Source: Nostoc commune NIES-4072
Lineage (GTDB): Bacteria; Cyanobacteriota; Cyanobacteriia; Cyanobacteriales; Nostocaceae
DNA length: 64,000 nucleotides
Assembly: GCF_003113895.1 (NCBI RefSeq)
Contig: NZ_BDUD01000001.1
Span: 2,021,821 to 2,085,820, forward strand
Reading direction: 5' to 3'
Under the pieces are notes generated by a model, which saw only the letters and a list, made by a program, of their open reading frames with translations, was not told the origin of the DNA and ran no database searches. Below are positions 38,094 to 46,129 of the stretch, in pieces. A program made the position numbers and the translations under genes. Position 1 is the stretch's first letter. Each line of letters begins with the position of its first letter.

Positions 38094-38734
38094 GGTAGCC
38101 TTGTAAAGGCGACATGGCAAGACTTGGGGCTTAAGCCCCAAGTTCTGGAATAACCTCTCATATCGTTTATGACAAAGGTTTGGCTTCGATGTACCTTTGT
38201 ACAGCGAAGCTTTGTTCAGGAGTGCTGAGTGCTGAGTGCTGAGTAACCCCATAGATAAATCTAGGGGATTGAAGTAAGGACGCATTATTTCTCGTGCTAC
38301 GCATCTCGAAATAAATCTTTTTTGTTTTTCCATACCGCATGCTGGGGCTTCAAACCTTTTGTGCTGAGTGCGCTTATTACTTTTTTACTCAGCACTCGTT
38401 ACTCAGCACTCAGCACTGTTTCGGTGATCGTTGAAAAAGGGTTGGGGCAAATCATCCCAATACAATAACCTTTCGTGAAAATCTGGAATACTTGCGGCGG
38501 AATCGTCAGCGTTGATTCAGGAAAATGGTTGCTTTTGTCTGGCGTTGGTTTCAATAATTTAGGTAATCTGCATCGGCTGCATTACCCGCCTGCGATTGAA
38601 ATCCCAGATTGCAACACATCCTTGGGTAAAGACGCGATGAATCGCGTCTCTACAAATGGTCTATTTGTCAATTGCGATCGCAGCGTGGCAATCTCAAACC
38701 TTACCATTGCGATCGCAACATCTGCCGTTGAGAT
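38094..38734. other. Repeat-rich intergenic region
   Basis: Contains a 22-bp perfect palindrome centred on TTGGGGCTTAAGCCCCAA (38122-38143), probably the terminator of the preceding gene. AGTGCTGAGTGCTGAGTGCTG (38220-38240) and its complement-like partner ACTCAGCACTCAGCACT (38400-38416) can form a long hairpin. The single-unit version of the 15-bp element is at 38608-38672. A 97-codon frame across this stretch is made of repeats and rejected. Confidence 0.6.
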
Positions 38735-39928
38735 TTATTTCCCCTGTCTCCGTTGTTTAACAGCATAGCCGTAGGGCAAAGCCCAGTTTGGTTCTTCATC
38801 CAAATGGGAACGCGCATGAATCGACCAATATGGATCGCGGAGCATTTCTCGACCAATGAGAACTAAATCCGCACATCCACGAGTAATTACTTGGTTAGCA
38901 TACTCAGCCTCCTTTATCATCCCTACAGCCCCAGTCCTAATCCCAGCCTCTTCTCGGATTTTGGCAGCAAAAGGCACTTGATAACCTGTCTGCACGGGAA
39001 TCCTGGCATGAGGGACTAAGCCTCCTGTGGAAACGTCGATTAAATCAACGCCTAATTCCTTTAGTTCACGCGATAATATCACTGACTGCTTGAGATCCCA
39101 GCCTCCCTCTACCCAGTCGGTAGCAGAGAGGCGCACAAAAAGCGGCATCCCGGTTGGCAGAATCTCTCGGATTCGTCTTGTAACCTCCAGTAACAAACGC
39201 ATTCGGTTCTCCAACGAACCACCGTAACGATCTGTTCGTTGATTACTTAGCGGCGAAAGAAAAGAATGCAGTAGATATCCATGAGCCGCGTGGATTTCGA
39301 TAATCTGAAACCCCGCTTGAACGGCACGCTGCGCTGTGGCAACAAAGGCTTCAATCACTTCTTCAATCCCAGCTTCATCGAGGGGTATGGGAACGGGGCC
39401 GCCTTCTTGAAACGGGATTGGGCTTGGGCCAATTACAGGCCAACCGCCTTCTTCAGGTGTTAATGGTGTACCACCCAGCCAGGGAACATTGCAACTCGCC
39501 TTTCGTCCAGCATGGGCTAATTGAATTCCTGCGATCGCTCCTTGCTCACGAAGGAAACGGACAATCCTAGCTAGTGGCTCGATGTGCATGTCGTCCCAAA
39601 GACCAAGATCGCCGGGGGTAATTCGCCCTTGGGCTGTCACGGCTGTAGCTTCGACTACAATCAGATGAGTACCTCCAGTAGCCCGACTCCCCAAATGGAC
39701 AAAATGCCAATCATTTGCGAATCCATTTTCTGCCGAATATTGGCACATTGGTGACATTGCGATGCGATCGGGCAGGGTAATATCTCGAATTTTCAGTGGA
39801 CTAAACAAGTCCACTTCCGGTACATCTGAATCGTGCAGACTTGTTGATTGACAACCGGGAGAATCTATGAATTCTAATTCGGTCTGAGCTGGAGATGATG
39901 GCAAGGTACTTAATTTCTCTGTAGTCAT
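38735..39928 (-). CDS. Old yellow enzyme-type NADH:flavin oxidoreductase (YqjM class)
   Basis: 397 aa FMN TIM-barrel ene-reductase. An N-terminal extension of about 40 residues precedes LFSPLKIRDITLPDRIAMSP. MCQYSAENG carries the YqjM-type cysteine. Further motifs are IQLAHAGRKA, HAAHGYLLHSFLSPLSNQRTDRYGGS and the phosphate-binding ADLVLIGREMLRDPYW. It reduces activated C=C bonds such as enals and enones, often in electrophile stress. The gene is near a PadR regulator but transcribed separately. Confidence 0.94.
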   Translation of the reverse strand: MTTEKLSTLPSSPAQTELEFIDSPGCQSTSLHDSDVPEVDLFSPLKIRDITLPDRIAMSPMCQYSAENGFANDWHFVHLGSRATGGTHLIVVEATAVTAQGRITPGDLGLWDDMHIEPLARIVRFLREQGAIAGIQLAHAGRKASCNVPWLGGTPLTPEEGGWPVIGPSPIPFQEGGPVPIPLDEAGIEEVIEAFVATAQRAVQAGFQIIEIHAAHGYLLHSFLSPLSNQRTDRYGGSLENRMRLLLEVTRRIREILPTGMPLFVRLSATDWVEGGWDLKQSVILSRELKELGVDLIDVSTGGLVPHARIPVQTGYQVPFAAKIREEAGIRTGAVGMIKEAEYANQVITRGCADLVLIGREMLRDPYWSIHARSHLDEEPNWALPYGYAVKQRRQGK

Positions 39929-40402
39929 GCTGTTACTTTTCTGTGCTTTGTGGACTAAAAGCCGTGTCCTTTATTAGCTCGTCAAAATCAATTCTAGATA
40001 GGGAGTTTCAGATATTGGGTGTCTGATTTTTTGTCACTTCCCAAACGATTTTTAACTAATTCCCATAATTTCCCATCCCTCTATAGTGTAGAGATGTAAA
40101 GAACTTCCAAATAAAAATATCCCATTACAAAGGAACAACGGGGATAAGGAGAACAAGGTAAAATTTTCTTCCTCATTTCCCTCTGCCTTCCCTGCTCCCC
40201 CTATGGTGTACACACAAGTCGGAAATAGTAGTCTGTCAAGGAATAATTGATGAGTACATTCTCTGTAGAGACGGCGATTTATCGCGTCTCTTTAACATGT
40301 CAGTCTTTTAGACGCGATAAATCGCGTCTCTACATGAGGGCTTTCTGGCTTATCCCAAGCGTACTAGGATAAAACTGGATCTGATTTCGTAGCCTGCTTC
40401 CC
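39929..40402. other. Intergenic with inverted GAGACGCGATAAATCGCGTCTC elements
   Basis: GTAGAGACGGCGATTTATCG (40266-40285) and GACGCGATAAATCGCGTCTC (40312-40331) form two neighbouring palindromes, members of the same hairpin family as those at 34851 and 38640. No gene is seen. Confidence 0.6.
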
Positions 40403-41119
40403 TTATAGCCCTGCAAACCACTCATAGCCCTGATCTTCCCAATAGCCTTTACGAGGTAACAAATTGCTGACGAATGTAATTTGAGTTACCCACTTACTTT
40501 GCTTGTAGCCCAGTTTAATTGGGGATGCTAGGCGTATGGGCGCACCATTATCAACTGATAAAGGTTGTCCATTCTTTTGATAAGCCATGAGAGTTTGGGG
40601 ATGTACAGCAGAGGCAAGATCCCAGCTTTCATAGTAGCCATCAGCAGATTTAAAGTAGACATAGCGGACGTTTGACTTCGGCTGTACTAGTGCTACCAAG
40701 TCTCTTAATCGCACACCCCCCCATTGAGCGATCGCAGCCCAGCCTTCAACACACACATGGCGAATTACCATTGAAGTCAGGGGAAGTTTTTGAATATCTG
40801 CCATGCTCAATTGCATCGGATTACTAACCTCGCCATCTATTTTCAGGCGAAACTGTGCTGGATCGATTTGCGGCGTGAAGTCAAAGGTATTAATCAGTAA
40901 TTTGTCTGGTTCTATGGCACTAACAGGAAATTCTGGAACTGGTTTTTGACTTAGCAGGAGTGCTTCAAGACTTTGATTTAGTGGCTCAGATATTTGCCGC
41001 AGATTATCTGAGAATAAACTTGTCCCACAGCCACCTAAAAGAAAACCCACCCCTGAAAGTCCAGATACTTGCAGTAACCGACGACGGGATAGGGTGCGTT
41101 TGGGAAGAATCAGACTCAT
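40403..41119 (-). CDS. Molybdopterin-dependent oxidoreductase, YedY/MsrP- or sulfite-oxidase-like
   Basis: 238 aa. Twin-arginine export signal SRRRLLQVSGLSGVGFLLGG is followed by Cys, so it may be exported by Tat and possibly lipidated. The molybdopterin domain has the Mo-ligating cysteine in RHVCVEGWAAIAQW and substrate-site segments GYYESWDL and RLASPIKLGYKQSKWV. The best-known relative, MsrP, repairs periplasmic methionine sulfoxide using a heme membrane partner; a cytochrome b gene lies directly upstream (7 bp gap). It is part of a four-gene redox operon. Confidence 0.88.
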   Translation of the reverse strand: MSLILPKRTLSRRRLLQVSGLSGVGFLLGGCGTSLFSDNLRQISEPLNQSLEALLLSQKPVPEFPVSAIEPDKLLINTFDFTPQIDPAQFRLKIDGEVSNPMQLSMADIQKLPLTSMVIRHVCVEGWAAIAQWGGVRLRDLVALVQPKSNVRYVYFKSADGYYESWDLASAVHPQTLMAYQKNGQPLSVDNGAPIRLASPIKLGYKQSKWVTQITFVSNLLPRKGYWEDQGYEWFAGL

Positions 41120-41126
41120 ATTACCT

Positions 41127-41723
41127 CTACAGGAACATAGACTTAACTAGACGGATGCTTCCTACCTTCAGGGCAAGTAAAGAATGAGCAATTGTAAACA
41201 GTATGACTGTAGGAACAGTGATAAAGTGAACAGTGCGTAGAGTTTGCCAATTACCAAACAGCCCGGAAAGCCAATACAGTTGAGCAGGTTTGTACATCGC
41301 CAGACCACTCAAGATTGCCAGCAGCAGCACTGGAATAATAGCAGTATAGACTAGCCGATGCCATGCGTAGTTTTTGCGCTTTGGGTTCTGGCTGACTTGC
41401 AATGCTTTTAAGTCACCGCCATCGGCAAAGCGACGCTGCCAACGACGAGTTATAAAAATATAAAATCCATACCAAAGTAAGTTCAGCGAAAACAGCCACA
41501 TAGCAGCAAAATGCCAATGTCTGCCACCCGCTAACCAACCTCCTAGCAGCAGAAAGTCAGGAAACTGCCAACCTGCACGCCCTCCAAATACCGGATTGGC
41601 ATTATAGATTTGCAGTCCGCTAGCGATCATTAAAATGAGACTGATGATATTAATCCAGTGAAAGGTTTTTGATAGAAAAGTCTGACTTGGTGTTGACCGG
41701 ACTTTGCGTTTAGATGAAATCAT
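41127..41723 (-). CDS. Membrane cytochrome b (Ni-hydrogenase b-type / MsrQ-role)
   Basis: 198 aa with four hydrophobic segments and paired histidines for heme b (FHWINIISLILM; GGRHWHFAAMW; AWHRLVYTAIIP; LRTVHFITVPTV...IAHSLLALK). It resembles the cytochrome b561/Ni-hydrogenase subunit group. It would carry electrons from the quinone pool to the molybdoenzyme encoded 7 bp downstream. No MsrQ-type FRD features are seen, so it is a functional analogue rather than the E. coli protein. Confidence 0.85.
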   Translation of the reverse strand: MISSKRKVRSTPSQTFLSKTFHWINIISLILMIASGLQIYNANPVFGGRAGWQFPDFLLLGGWLAGGRHWHFAAMWLFSLNLLWYGFYIFITRRWQRRFADGGDLKALQVSQNPKRKNYAWHRLVYTAIIPVLLLAILSGLAMYKPAQLYWLSGLFGNWQTLRTVHFITVPTVILFTIAHSLLALKVGSIRLVKSMFL

Positions 41724-41824
41724 ACCAATTTTGGATTTTGAATTTTGGATTTTAGATTTTTAGATTGTTCCCAGTTAGACTTTCGGATTGGGTCTTGTAA
41801 TCCAAAATCTAAAATTGGCACGTT

Positions 41825-42517
41825 TTAGAGAGGTTGAGTAGGAAAAAATGGAGCCAGCCAAAGTTGTACCCGGACATCCCAACCGAGAAGAATAGCAATT
41901 GCTGTGGCCACGATCGCTACACCACCAATCCTCTGCAACGCTGCACTATGGGAGCGAAGATTAAGGATTCGTTGGCTTAGTACTCGCCCACCGTAGGCGA
42001 TCGCTAAAAGAGGCAAACCTGCTCCAATTCCATAAGCAAGCAGTAGCCAAAATGCATTTATGACTTGATGATTAACTGCTGCTAGGACTAAAATACCTCC
42101 CAAAACTGGCCCAGCACAGGGAGTCCATAAAAGTCCCAATTGAGTACCTAACCAAAATTCTCCCATAAGTCCGATTCGCGGGGGTTTCTTAGCCCAATTG
42201 CCGACCGGAAAATAAGAAAATATTCGGTAACTCCAGGTGGGAAAAATTGTGAGTAATCCTAAAAAGAAAAGGAGTGCGATCGCGCCATTCCGTAGTAAAT
42301 TAGCCAAGCCTGTAAACCAGCTTGCTGTGACACCGAGTAAACTACCAGCCAGTGCAAAACCAGTGATTAACCCCCCTAACAGTGCTATTGGGCCGTAGAT
42401 GTGGGATTGGAGCGATCGCCCCAATAGTACAGGCAAAATTGGTAAAACACAGGGTGAAAGCACATTCAGAACGCCCCCCAGTAAAGCCAGACTGATTGAC
42501 AAACTAGAAGTTGTCAT
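41825..42517 (-). CDS. CcdA/DsbD-type transmembrane thiol transporter
   Basis: 230 aa, about six membrane helices. The redox cysteines lie in LNVLSPCVLPILPVL and LWTPCAGPVLGG, the usual CcdA positions. It moves reducing equivalents from cytoplasmic thioredoxin to extracytoplasmic thioredoxin-like proteins. The gene follows the thioredoxin-like gene by 8 bp, so they should function together. Confidence 0.92.
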   Translation of the reverse strand: MTTSSLSISLALLGGVLNVLSPCVLPILPVLLGRSLQSHIYGPIALLGGLITGFALAGSLLGVTASWFTGLANLLRNGAIALLFFLGLLTIFPTWSYRIFSYFPVGNWAKKPPRIGLMGEFWLGTQLGLLWTPCAGPVLGGILVLAAVNHQVINAFWLLLAYGIGAGLPLLAIAYGGRVLSQRILNLRSHSAALQRIGGVAIVATAIAILLGWDVRVQLWLAPFFPTQPL

Positions 42518-42525
42518 AATTCCTT

Positions 42526-43134
42526 CTACCCCAATAGCTGGCGGATAGTTTGCTCTATTTTTTCGTATGCCCCTTCACCAATATGGTCATATTGTAGTAA
42601 ACCTTGGCGATCGGCTAAAAACGTATGGGGCCAATACTGATTTTCGTAAGCGTTCCAGGTTTTGTACTCGTTATCAACCGGAACTGGATAAGTAATTTGG
42701 TGTTGTCGTAGTGCCTTTTTTATATTGTTTGCGTCTCGCTCAAAGGCAAACTCTGGTGTGTGGATGCCAATCACCTTGAGTCCCTGCGACTCATACTGTC
42801 GATGCCATCTAGTAATGTAGGGCAGAGTACGCTGGCAGTTAATACAAGCAAAAGTCCAAAACTGTATTAGAACAACACTGCCTTTGAGGTCAGCAATCGA
42901 CAAAGGAGTAGAATTAAGCCACTGACTAATACCCTGAAACTCTGGCAGACTCTTACCTGCCGGAGTTTTAATTGTAATAGTTTTCAAGTCTTGCGTATTA
43001 TTACTTTTTGCAGGAGAAATAGAAGGGGCATCTATTTTTCTGAAGTTGGAAAATGTTGTGGTTGCACCGATTCCGACAACCCCCAATCCAAGATAAAAAA
43101 GCAACTGACGCCGACGAAGTAGGTTGTGATTCAT
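42526..43134 (-). CDS. Membrane-anchored thioredoxin-like (TlpA/DipZ-type) protein
   Basis: About 202 aa from ATG 43134, preceded by AGGAGA eight bases upstream; an upstream in-frame ATG at 43185 lacks this. A signal anchor (LLFYLGLGVVGIGATTTF) is followed by a thioredoxin fold with FWTFACINCQRTLPYITRWH, whose CINC active site is the same as that of DipZ/AhpC-TSA-like periplasmic redoxins. It is likely reduced by the CcdA protein encoded next and may pass electrons to periplasmic substrates. Confidence 0.9.
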   Translation of the reverse strand: MNHNLLRRRQLLFYLGLGVVGIGATTTFSNFRKIDAPSISPAKSNNTQDLKTITIKTPAGKSLPEFQGISQWLNSTPLSIADLKGSVVLIQFWTFACINCQRTLPYITRWHRQYESQGLKVIGIHTPEFAFERDANNIKKALRQHQITYPVPVDNEYKTWNAYENQYWPHTFLADRQGLLQYDHIGEGAYEKIEQTIRQLLG

Positions 43135-43249
43135 CAGAATTTCTCCTGTTGAGGTCAAAGTGCCAAAGTATAAGGATTGGATCAAGATTTTCTTGGTAAG
43201 CAGCCCCTATACTTAGTACAAGAAAAGTGAGATGCAAGGCTACTTGTGG

Positions 43250-43612
43250 CTAAGGTTTGCTGGAAGGTGGGGATTGCTTCATCGCATCACCAGCTTTATC
43301 TTTGCTCATCGCATCACCAGCTTTATCTTTGCTCATCGCATCGCCAGCTTTATCTTTGCCCATCGCATCGCCAGCCTTGTCTTTACTCATCGCATCGCCA
43401 GCTTTGTCTTTGCCCATCGCATTACCAGCTTTGTCTTTACTCATCGCATTACCAGCTTTATCTTTGCCCATTGCATCACCAGCTTTGTCTTTACTCATTG
43501 CAGGAGAGGCTTCAGGAGCAATTTGATTGTTGCTTGCAGGACTGCCAGAGCAAGCAGTGAGACTAGTGGTTAAGCTTAAACCAGCAATTAAACAAAGTAT
43601 TTTCCAGTTCAT
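43250..43612 (-). CDS. Lipoprotein made of eight KDKAGDAMS nonapeptides
   Basis: 120 aa. Signal peptide ILCLIAGLSLTTSLTACSGS with lipobox LTAC, then eight consecutive 9-residue repeats (KDKAGDAM followed by S, G or K) encoded by 27-bp tandem repeats, and a short PPSSKP tail. The repeats resemble Lys/Asp/Ala/Met low-complexity proteins of the cyanobacterial periplasm; Met and Lys richness suggests metal (Cu/Zn) binding or a disordered spacer, not proven. It lies 116 bp before the redox operon in the same orientation. Confidence 0.8.
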   Translation of the reverse strand: MNWKILCLIAGLSLTTSLTACSGSPASNNQIAPEASPAMSKDKAGDAMGKDKAGNAMSKDKAGNAMGKDKAGDAMSKDKAGDAMGKDKAGDAMSKDKAGDAMSKDKAGDAMKQSPPSSKP

Positions 43613-44359
43613 AGTCTTCTTTCATCCTTTGGATAGTTGTTTTTGTGTTGATTCAAGGGAAATTAAGCTACAAGCAGATTCATAAAAGCTATTGAAATAA
43701 AGAAGATACCTTCTTGTAGAGAACTCCATCAGACTTTTGCTACTGATGTTTGAGTTATCCCGGAACATCCAAAGTATCTCAGTTATATCTGAGAGTTTAT
43801 TGAAACGAAGCCATGATTTTCATAAATTTATCCCTTGAGAAAATTTAGTTAATTCTCAGCATTTTCTCAGGTATTCATGGTAGCTCAAAGCTATAGGATT
43901 ACTATTTGATTTTTGAATGGAATTAGGTATTGTAGAGTGTGTTAGAACGGAGTTCGTAACGCACTATTATCAAGGGTTTGATGCCGTACTCTCTGTGCTA
44001 ACACATCCTACAGATATTTTCTCCAAATCAAACCGGATTCCTATAGAATTTAATTTAGATATTCTCTCAGCCAAACCTCATTCTGAAGCGAATGAACGCA
44101 AGTTAGCATAATAAACAATGTTTTCATTGCACTGATGTTATTGTGATTATGCCCAGAAGACTACATCGTTTAATCCAAAGACTAGCAAGCTACCCAATCC
44201 AATTTATTTGTGTAATATTTTGTTATTGAAGAATATCTGCGCTTTGATGCTCCTGATACTAATATTATGGGTAATAAAGGAACAAAGCGACTTTTAAGTA
44301 CTGGGATATGCGATCGCTAACTAGCAATTAGGGTGAGTAATACTACCCACCCTAACACT
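43613..44359. other. Gene-free region with dispersed repeat and rpmA terminator hairpin
   Basis: GTAGAGTGTGTTAGAACGGA (about 43932-43951) and the near-complement ending CTAACACATCCTACAG (about 43999-44014) form a Nostoc hairpin repeat; a 64-codon frame through it is rejected. TTAGGGTG (44329-44336) pairs with CACCCTAA (44347-44354) just after rpmA and is the likely terminator, though without a U-run. Confidence 0.5.
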
Positions 44360-44656
44360 TTAACTTGCTACTGCCTCAGCAGGGGCTGCCTCAGCAGCAG
44401 TTATGGGTAAATAAACACTAACTTTCTTACGGGTTTTGCCCTTTCTCTCAAACATTACAACACCGTCGATTAAGGCAAACAGAGTGTCATCGCTACCAAT
44501 ACCGACATTGTTACCAGGGTGGAATTTAGTACCACGCTGACGCACGAGAATGTTTCCTGCACGGACAACTTGACCGCCATAACGCTTGACACCCAGACGT
44601 TGGGCATTAGAATCACGACCGTTGCGTGTACTACCTGTTCCTTTCTTATGAGCCAT
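44360..44656 (-). CDS. rpmA: 50S ribosomal protein L27
   Basis: 98 aa with the canonical start [20 protein letters not shown] and [20 protein letters not shown]. The alanine-rich tail is a common cyanobacterial extension. It sits near the peptidyl-transferase centre. It is co-transcribed with rplU 27 bp upstream. Confidence 0.97.
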   Translation of the reverse strand: MAHKKGTGSTRNGRDSNAQRLGVKRYGGQVVRAGNILVRQRGTKFHPGNNVGIGSDDTLFALIDGVVMFERKGKTRKKVSVYLPITAAEAAPAEAVAS

Positions 44657-44683
44657 GATTTCCTCTTGTGTATCTTCTTATTA

Positions 44684-45091
44684 TTATTCAGCAGCAGTTT
44701 CAACTTCTTCGGTAGGAGTCTCATCTAAAACGGGGGTTTCCTTCTCCGTTTCTCCTTCAAAAGCAAATACTTCGCCGTTAAGGGTGATGGAGTCAATCAT
44801 AAGTCTGGTAATTTCCTGACGATGCCCCCGCTTTTTGCGGGTTTTCTTTTTGGGCTTCATCTTGTATACCAGAACTTTACGACCTCTGTAATGTCGCATT
44901 ACAGTCCCTTCTACAGTTGCACCTGTCACTAGTGGCTGTCCAATGGTGACTTCGCCATCGTGCTGCACGAGTAATACGGAGTCTATTGTAACTTTTTCAT
45001 CTGGTTCGATCGCAAGCAGTTCAATATCGTAAAACCGGCCTGGCTCTACTCGTATTTGTTTCCCGCCAGTTTCAATAATCGCGTAGGTCAT
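44684..45091 (-). CDS. rplU: 50S ribosomal protein L21
   Basis: 135 aa. [24 protein letters not shown] and the basic motif [17 protein letters not shown] identify L21. The acidic C-terminal extension ([20 protein letters not shown]) is longer than in E. coli. It is the first gene of the rplU-rpmA operon. Confidence 0.97.
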   Translation of the reverse strand: MTYAIIETGGKQIRVEPGRFYDIELLAIEPDEKVTIDSVLLVQHDGEVTIGQPLVTGATVEGTVMRHYRGRKVLVYKMKPKKKTRKKRGHRQEITRLMIDSITLNGEVFAFEGETEKETPVLDETPTEEVETAAE

Positions 45092-45544
45092 GGAATTGTC
45101 CTTGAGGTTGCCGTACAGGTAGCTGGTTTTTATCTCGTGTAGAGAGCCTTTTGCCAGCTTTTGTAATATGTCTACCTGATCCGAGCAGGAATTAGACAGA
45201 CAATCTAATATACTATTTTATCAACAGGTGCCAAGTCAAGCTTTTATTTGCCACAAGTCGTCATGGCTAAATCACCCACGCAAAGAATGTAAAATGCATT
45301 GATAATTCAAAATCAATGTTATTTAGTTAAATACTGCTTCCATCTTAGGACTGAGTTTTATATATTAGCAGATATATTTAGACTAAAACTTATATTTTCT
45401 TATCAGAATCTACACATTTTTCTTCTTTGTTTTAAAATTAAACTTACACTCTTAAATAGTAAGGTTCTTCAGAAAATTTAGTGATTCCATAGGGGTCAAA
45501 TTACTAGATTGAAACCTGATATTTAAAACAGGAGATAAACTGTC
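45092..45544. promoter_or_regulatory. Upstream region of rplU and of the Nif11 peptide gene
   Basis: 45092-45240 precedes rplU and may include a leader; no known ribosomal-protein leader fold was recognised. 45300-45530 is very AT-rich. AACAGGAGATAAACTGTC directly before ATG 45545 provides a strong ribosome binding site (AGGAG) for the peptide gene. Confidence 0.4.
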
Positions 45545-45778
45545 ATGACACAGCAAAACGCTACCCGACTTTTTGAAGCCGTAAAAAAAGATCAAGCACT
45601 ACAGCAAAGACTCAAAGCAACAGCAAATCCAGAAGCCTTCGTTAAAATTGCTCAAGAGCGTGGCTATGATTTTAGCGTCGAAGAACTGGATAGTGAAATT
45701 AACAAATTGTCTGAAGAAGATTTAGCCGCCATTATTAATCCAGGATGGGGGAATAGACGGCACATTAATCCTAGATAA
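45545..45778 (+). CDS. Nif11-type leader peptide (candidate RiPP precursor)
   Basis: 77 aa. Residues 1-60 match the Nif11 leader fold (LFEAVKKDQALQQRLKA..PEAFVKIAQERGYDFSVEELDSEI) and are followed by a short basic C-terminus INPGWGNRRHINPR. Nif11 leaders direct modification of the C-terminal core in nitrile-hydratase-like leader peptides and other cyanobacterial RiPPs. No radical SAM, LanM, YcaO or protease-transporter gene is adjacent, so the modifying enzyme, if any, is elsewhere. The gene has a strong ribosome binding site and its own terminator, both arguing for expression. Confidence 0.85.
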   Translation: MTQQNATRLFEAVKKDQALQQRLKATANPEAFVKIAQERGYDFSVEELDSEINKLSEEDLAAIINPGWGNRRHINPR

Positions 45779-45828
45779 TTCCTGTTCGAGGAAAGCGAAA
45801 ATATAGGAACAACTAAATTGACAAGTTT

Positions 45829-45876
45829 TGCTCCTTAAGGGGATATCGTTGCATCATCTCCTTTAGGGGCATTTTT
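45829..45876 (+). terminator. Rho-independent terminator of the Nif11 gene
   Basis: CTCCTTAAGGGG (from 45832) pairs, with one mismatch and GU pairs, with CTCCTTTAGGGG (from 45858), followed by CATTTTTGTT. Confidence 0.7.
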
Positions 45877-45885
45877 GTTAAACTA

Positions 45886-46003
45886 AGTACAGTTTTGCGT
45901 AAAATCGTAGCAAATTGAGGGTTGAAATTTAAACGCAGAGGGGCGCAAAGGTAAGCGCAAAGGTACGCAAAGAATTCGCTACGAATTAATGAAATGTTGT
46001 ACT
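45886..46003. mobile_element. 118-bp MITE, short relative of the 32144 element
   Basis: Begins AGTACAGTTTTGCGTAAAATC and ends with CGCTACGAATTAATGAAATG plus TTGTACT, nearly the same ends as at 32144-32365. The interior is a different short repeat (GCAGAGGGGCGCAAAGGTAA) also seen at 26655-26700. The shared ends with different fillings suggest an element whose core is exchangeable. Confidence 0.75.
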
Positions 46004-46129
46004 AAGCAACTCTTGGTATTAGTCATTGGGTATGGGGATTTTTATACTGATCCTCTGTATCACTATTTTTCATTGACTTCCCACCTGCTTAACTCATGAG
46101 TTAGGATGACTATATTTTAATCAGGTGAT

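Noticed and set aside
38475..38768. 97-codon plus-strand frame
   Set aside because: Runs through dispersed repeats and the 3' end of the opposite old yellow enzyme gene; composition is not protein-like.
43232..43573. Plus-strand frames across the nonapeptide-repeat gene (HRITSFIFA, SHHQLYLC, SPALSLLIA repeats)
   Set aside because: 27-bp repeats keep all frames open; only the minus-strand frame has a signal peptide with lipobox and sensible composition.
43917..44111. 64-codon frame before rpmA
   Set aside because: Consists largely of a known-type hairpin repeat (GTAGAGTGTGTTAG ... CTAACACATCCTAC).
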